From a virus: a DNA stretch of 21,129 nt. The first letter of the stretch is position 1, and each line of letters starts with the position of its first letter. Made by a program: the position numbers and the translations under genes. Where the stretch lies: the IMG/VR virus record IMGVR_UViG_3300020194_001592, positions 1-21,129 of that record. The stretch is one strand, 5' to 3'. Under the pieces are notes generated by a model. That model saw nothing but the letters and a program-made list of their open reading frames with translations. It was not told the origin of the DNA and made no database searches. Positions 18,160 through 21,129 of the stretch are shown in pieces.

Positions 18160-18971
18160 TATTTACCACCTCCTGAAGATTCTGTTTTAGATACTTGACC
18201 CATAGGGGCACCATATGCAGCAGATAAGTAAGATTGTAATTTAGTGTAAGGTTTGTTTTCTTCAAACTCAAATCTAGCAATATCTGCATCTAATGCTTGT
18301 CTTTGGTAGTCTTCTGCTGTTTGTCCTACATTTTGTAATTGTTGCATATCAAAATAATCTGCCGCAGCCATTTGTGGAGCAAGTTGAGTTGCTTGTTGTT
18401 GTCTATCTCTTTCAGCTCCATAGTTCTGATACATTAGTCGACCAGCTTCTTGAGCAAGAGAGTTAGCTAAGTTTTGACTATTTCTAGATGATTGGTCAAA
18501 CATTGCACTTGAGCCATAACGACCTGCTTGGGCCGCACCACTACGAGTGTTTTGCATTGCATCATTATATTTTTGCGTTGCAGCACTTGCAGCACCTGAC
18601 ATAGCTTGATTTAAGAATGGGTTGTTACCTAAATACTGACCTTGAATAGTGCCTTGTAATTGTTGTTGAGCTGCTGGGAGTAATGGAGAACCTTGTAAAG
18701 CTCGATTTTGTGCAGCCTGTAAAGCAGTTTGGGTTTGTGAAGATGGAGATACATATGTTTGATTAGGATAGTAGTTAGGAGAATCTGTTTGATAAAGTGC
18801 CTTTGCTTCTTCTAATCCATACTTGACAAATGGACGAACAGTTGGGTCTAACTGTTGTGTAGTTTCAGACGAACCACCTCCACCGCCTCCACCTTTGAAT
18901 AGTTGCCTACCCATTTTACCATTGTCAATTGACTGATTTCCATCTAATTCAGGGAAATAATCGTGTATCAT
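18159..18971 (-). CDS. Virion structural/ejection-like protein with poly-Gly, 270 aa
   Basis: The start overlaps the previous stop (ATGA) with GGAG 8 bases ahead. After about 25 residues comes FKGGGGGGGSSETTQQLDPTVRPFV, a Gly run followed by the SSETT..LDP.v..fv segment seen in many marine podovirus proteins beside ejection genes. The centre is Ala/Gln-rich and helical (ALQAAQNRALQGSPLLPAAQQQL, then AASAATQKYNDAMQNTRSGAAQAGRYGSSAM), suggesting a coiled or channel-forming part. The end is Gly/Ser-rich. No enzyme motif. Structural role inferred from composition and neighbours. Confidence 0.7.
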   Translation of the reverse strand: MIHDYFPELDGNQSIDNGKMGRQLFKGGGGGGGSSETTQQLDPTVRPFVKYGLEEAKALYQTDSPNYYPNQTYVSPSSQTQTALQAAQNRALQGSPLLPAAQQQLQGTIQGQYLGNNPFLNQAMSGAASAATQKYNDAMQNTRSGAAQAGRYGSSAMFDQSSRNSQNLANSLAQEAGRLMYQNYGAERDRQQQATQLAPQMAAADYFDMQQLQNVGQTAEDYQRQALDADIARFEFEENKPYTKLQSYLSAAYGAPMGQVSKTESSGGGK

Positions 18972-19375
18972 AATTTATACTCCATTAGTGTGTATTTAGG
19001 TTTCATCTTCCATTTAATTCGCCATAATCTGACGATTCCGGGTAACTTTGTAGATCCTTGGACTTTAGTACCACCATTATTTTTAACCCATGTGAGGAAT
19101 TGCTCCCAACATTTGTGAGTTGTTTTACCTCCAATGTAGGTAATATAGGCAATACGATCATTAGGATACATGACCCATTGAACTGTAAATGCACAATGAC
19201 ATTTGTTGTCATCATCCATAATTAGTAATAGGACAGAGTTTCCTTGTGATACAAACTGTCGTAATTGATCTAGTGAAAATTCACCATCACCGACTGCTAA
19301 AGCTCTTTTGAGATGAGGTTCAGCAAAATGCCAATACTGATGAACATGTGTAGTAGGAACTATAAATAGATTCAT
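18968..19375 (-). CDS. GNAT-like phage protein, 135 aa
   Basis: A short alpha/beta protein with FIVPTTHVHQYWHFAEPHLKRAL near the start and VLLLIMDDDNKCHCAFTVQWVMYPND in the middle. IAYITYIGGKTTHKCWEQFLTWVKNNGGTKVQGS follows, and the end is basic. This strand-strand-helix order and the 'h.i.yigGk....w...l..w.k..G...v....rpg..r...' layout match the acetyltransferase-like proteins that many T7-like and marine podoviruses encode among their virion genes. It lacks an obvious Q/RxxGxG/A acetyl-CoA loop, so activity is uncertain. It lies between the adhesin and ejection genes. Confidence 0.65.
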   Translation of the reverse strand: MNLFIVPTTHVHQYWHFAEPHLKRALAVGDGEFSLDQLRQFVSQGNSVLLLIMDDDNKCHCAFTVQWVMYPNDRIAYITYIGGKTTHKCWEQFLTWVKNNGGTKVQGSTKLPGIVRLWRIKWKMKPKYTLMEYKL

Positions 19376-19398
19376 AACCTGTGATAAACACTAATGGT

Positions 19399-20193
19399 TT
19401 AACCTATTATAACGTAGCCGTAAACTAAGCTCGATGTGTTATTCGCAAAGTGACTTACAGTTGCACTACCATTTGTTTGTGCTGATATATAAACATTGTC
19501 CATGCTAAATGGTGCTATATATGTAACACTTATCTGTGCAGATGGTATAGAAGGTCTTGTATAAGGTGTTGTTGATGCAGCATAATGTTCTAAAGAAACA
19601 TTAGTAGAAGATGTAGCCCCAGCTATCTCTAAATAGTCACCACCTGTTAAATCTAACACATGACTTGCTGTCCCAGTTAAATGAGATGGATCACCATTAG
19701 ACTTTCTGGCTGGTAAACCAAATCTTTTGCCTGAATCAGCAACATCACTGCCATTTACTCTAAACCATACATCAGCATATTCTGCATCGTTATTAGCATT
19801 TGCTAATTGCAGAGAAAATAATGCTTTATATATACCATCGTTTCTAACATATATTCTAGAGGTGTTAACCGAATCTAAATATATGCCATTTATATCATGT
19901 TCTGTAGTCCAATCTACAACTGCCGTATTACCAACACTAGGTGATAACTGATCGGTATTTTTAGTAAACTCACCATATGGAGCCGTAGCAGTTTCCGCAG
20001 CATCAGAATAGGGAACTAAAATAATCTTTGAGTCCCTACTAATTCTTTCGTCATACAGTGTAGTAGAGGTTGCCCATGATGTATCTAATGTAACAGTTCC
20101 TGTGCAGTTTAACTTACCATTTAATATTGTATTTGTAATTTCTGCAATTTCACGAGTTGTAGCAAACTCAGGTTGTAATCTTCTAAACTGCAT
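19399..20193 (-). CDS. Tail-associated protein with C1q/TNF-like jelly-roll domain
   Basis: A 264-residue protein. The N-terminal 60 residues (MQFRRLQPEFATTREIAEITNTILNG) look like a virion-attachment module. From about residue 92 the sequence is beta-rich with DGIYKALFSLQLANANNDAEYADVWFRVNGSDV, HVLDLTGGDYLEIAGA and SAQISVTYIAP. This order (G.Y.i.....y....v.v.l..ng, then l..gD.i.i) is characteristic of C1q/TNF jelly-roll domains, which phages use in receptor-binding or head-fibre proteins. Carbohydrate or receptor binding is inferred. It starts on a TAATG junction with the tail gene. Confidence 0.72.
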   Translation of the reverse strand: MQFRRLQPEFATTREIAEITNTILNGKLNCTGTVTLDTSWATSTTLYDERISRDSKIILVPYSDAAETATAPYGEFTKNTDQLSPSVGNTAVVDWTTEHDINGIYLDSVNTSRIYVRNDGIYKALFSLQLANANNDAEYADVWFRVNGSDVADSGKRFGLPARKSNGDPSHLTGTASHVLDLTGGDYLEIAGATSSTNVSLEHYAASTTPYTRPSIPSAQISVTYIAPFSMDNVYISAQTNGSATVSHFANNTSSLVYGYVIIG

Positions 20194-21129
20194 TATCTAC
20201 CACCAGCTGGTTTCAACTCAACATCTATAGATACTGCATTTTTCCAGTTACCTGTTGGCTTTACTTTGACTCGATGATATCTACCACGACTTCTAAGAGA
20301 AGCTCGACCTTCAGTAGAAGTGGTTGCTTTTACATCAAATATAATAGGGTCACTTAGTTCTTTACGAGAAGCTACTTCAATATCAGCAGAGCCTTCATCA
20401 ATTTGCGGCCTAACTAACATTAAGAACGAGTTATAGCCTTCTTCTAAGTCAGGAGTCACTAATTCAGAGTCATAATTAGAGCCTGTAAAAGTAACAATTT
20501 TTCTATCATTAAATCCTGAGAATAAGAACTTACCACCAATCCATAAACGATCATCTAAAGAGGCTGGTAGAGTATCTAAATTAGTATAGCCTAGGTTGGT
20601 CTCTAAACTTTCTAAAGTCTCACCTGTGGTCGTTACAGAGCTTCCAATGCCCGTTGTTTGTGTTGTTGCTCTTGACCATTTATCTAACTGCCAATTGTAA
20701 ATAAGAATAGATCTTCCACCACCCACATTGGCATAGTTCCATACTACTAACTTTCTAATAGGATCAACAGAGGCTGACATTGTGTCAATATCAGTTAGCA
20801 ATGCATCATCAAAGAAATAACGATCTACTTTTTCTGTACCTATTCCTACGACTGTATTACCATCGCATTTATAGAAACCATCATCAGATAAGAAGAATGT
20901 AGTATTACCATATTGGGTTGCAGAGTTACCTTCTAAACAACCTAAACCACGAGAGATTACATCGAATTGGAAGAACAATGGGCTACCAATGTAACTCATT
21001 CTTACGATAGATTTTTCTAATAATATAAGTCCAAATTCACCACCACTGATGGCTTGAATATTTCCCCCGTCAGGAATGAACTGATAATCTGATTGTGATG
21101 TGTCACCCGGAAGCCAATAAGCTTCATCG
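20193..21129 (-). CDS. Tail/DNA-stabilisation-type protein, C-terminal part (cut at window edge)
   Basis: The frame is open to the right edge: 311 residues are visible, and the Met at 20999 is internal because 43 in-frame residues precede it (DEAYWLPGD ... GGEFGLILLEKSIVR). The sequence is beta-rich with repeated blade-like units, FFLSDDGFYKCDGNTVVGIG, KLVVWNYANVGGGRSILIYNWQLDKW and DDRLWIGGKFLFSGFNDRKIVTF. This suits a beta-propeller tail protein such as P22 gp10 (packaged-DNA stabilisation). The end is a compact beta unit (ASLRSRGRYHRVKVKPTGNW). It joins the adhesin gene by TAATG. Family call is tentative; a tail structural role is fairly sure. Confidence 0.65.
   Translation of the reverse strand, partial: DEAYWLPGDTSQSDYQFIPDGGNIQAISGGEFGLILLEKSIVRMSYIGSPLFFQFDVISRGLGCLEGNSATQYGNTTFFLSDDGFYKCDGNTVVGIGTEKVDRYFFDDALLTDIDTMSASVDPIRKLVVWNYANVGGGRSILIYNWQLDKWSRATTQTTGIGSSVTTTGETLESLETNLGYTNLDTLPASLDDRLWIGGKFLFSGFNDRKIVTFTGSNYDSELVTPDLEEGYNSFLMLVRPQIDEGSADIEVASRKELSDPIIFDVKATTSTEGRASLRSRGRYHRVKVKPTGNWKNAVSIDVELKPAGGR

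Noticed and set aside
20193-20999. Reading the tail gene as complete with Met at 20999
   Set aside because: The frame continues without a stop to the window edge, and the upstream residues fit the same beta-rich protein, so the Met is internal.
1-21129. tRNA genes, CRISPR arrays, insertion sequences, integrase or attachment sites
   Set aside because: No cloverleaf, spaced repeat array, transposase or recombinase motif, or att-like flanking duplication was seen by eye on either strand; a tRNAscan or repeat search could still find weak cases.

Overview
The window is an AT-rich, gene-dense stretch of a tailed double-stranded DNA bacteriophage (or prophage), most likely a marine podovirus-like phage of a Gram-negative bacterium. 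I base this on a lambda-type replication/nin block, a Sak3/YqaJ recombination cassette, a Gram-negative lysis region and a run of ejection-type virion proteins beside tail proteins. No integrase, terminase, portal or capsid gene is in view, so lifestyle and full morphology cannot be decided here. Both ends cut through genes.

Layout. (1) 1-1728, + strand: a tightly chained set of small unknown phage proteins, several joined by TAATG or ATGA-type overlaps, ending at a hairpin terminator shared with the opposing operon. (2) 6533 down to 1843, - strand: a replication operon in lambda-like order. It runs from a small acidic protein to a replication initiator (Cro/YdaS-like helix-turn-helix joined to DUF1376), a DnaB/gp4-type helicase, a small overlapping ORF, NinB, a YbcO/DUF1364 HNH-like nuclease, a Dcm-type cytosine methyltransferase, a small protein, a predicted PD-(D/E)XK-like protein and a Q/ArpU-like antiterminator. 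(3) 6655-8049, + strand: a Sak3 (DUF1071) annealing protein, a YqaJ exonuclease and a small protein with an SSB-like acidic tail, closed by a strong terminator. The two operons diverge from a 120-bp control region at 6534-6654.

(4) 8097-8168, - strand: a 23-residue gene with a strong ribosome-binding site that I recognise as pqqA, the precursor peptide of the redox cofactor pyrroloquinoline quinone (PQQ). It has its own -10 box, a leader hairpin and a shared terminator, so it looks like a moron-type auxiliary metabolic gene. This is the main discovery candidate. (5) 8297-10040, + strand: small proteins, a zinc-ribbon-like peptide and a 2OG-Fe(II) oxygenase-like protein. (6) 11181 down to 10060, - strand: an RNase H-fold 3'-5' exonuclease with a C-terminal zinc ribbon, and two small proteins.

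(7) 21129 down to 11219, - strand: part of the late operon. In transcription order it has a tail/stabilisation-type protein (cut by the window edge), a C1q/jelly-roll-like adhesin, a GNAT-like protein, four ejection/internal virion-like proteins, an XhlA-like membrane protein, two exported proteins (one Cys-rich), a membrane/coiled-coil protein, a SprT-like metallopeptidase, a 3TM holin and an M15 endolysin.

Other points of interest: four tandem TTGGGTA-type heptamers inside the initiator gene (possible origin iterons), and a methyltransferase whose natural start position reads ATA instead of ATG where it overlaps the upstream stop codon. Several small genes (41, 21, 51, 46, 23, 52 and 54 residues) would be missed by a length-filtered gene caller.
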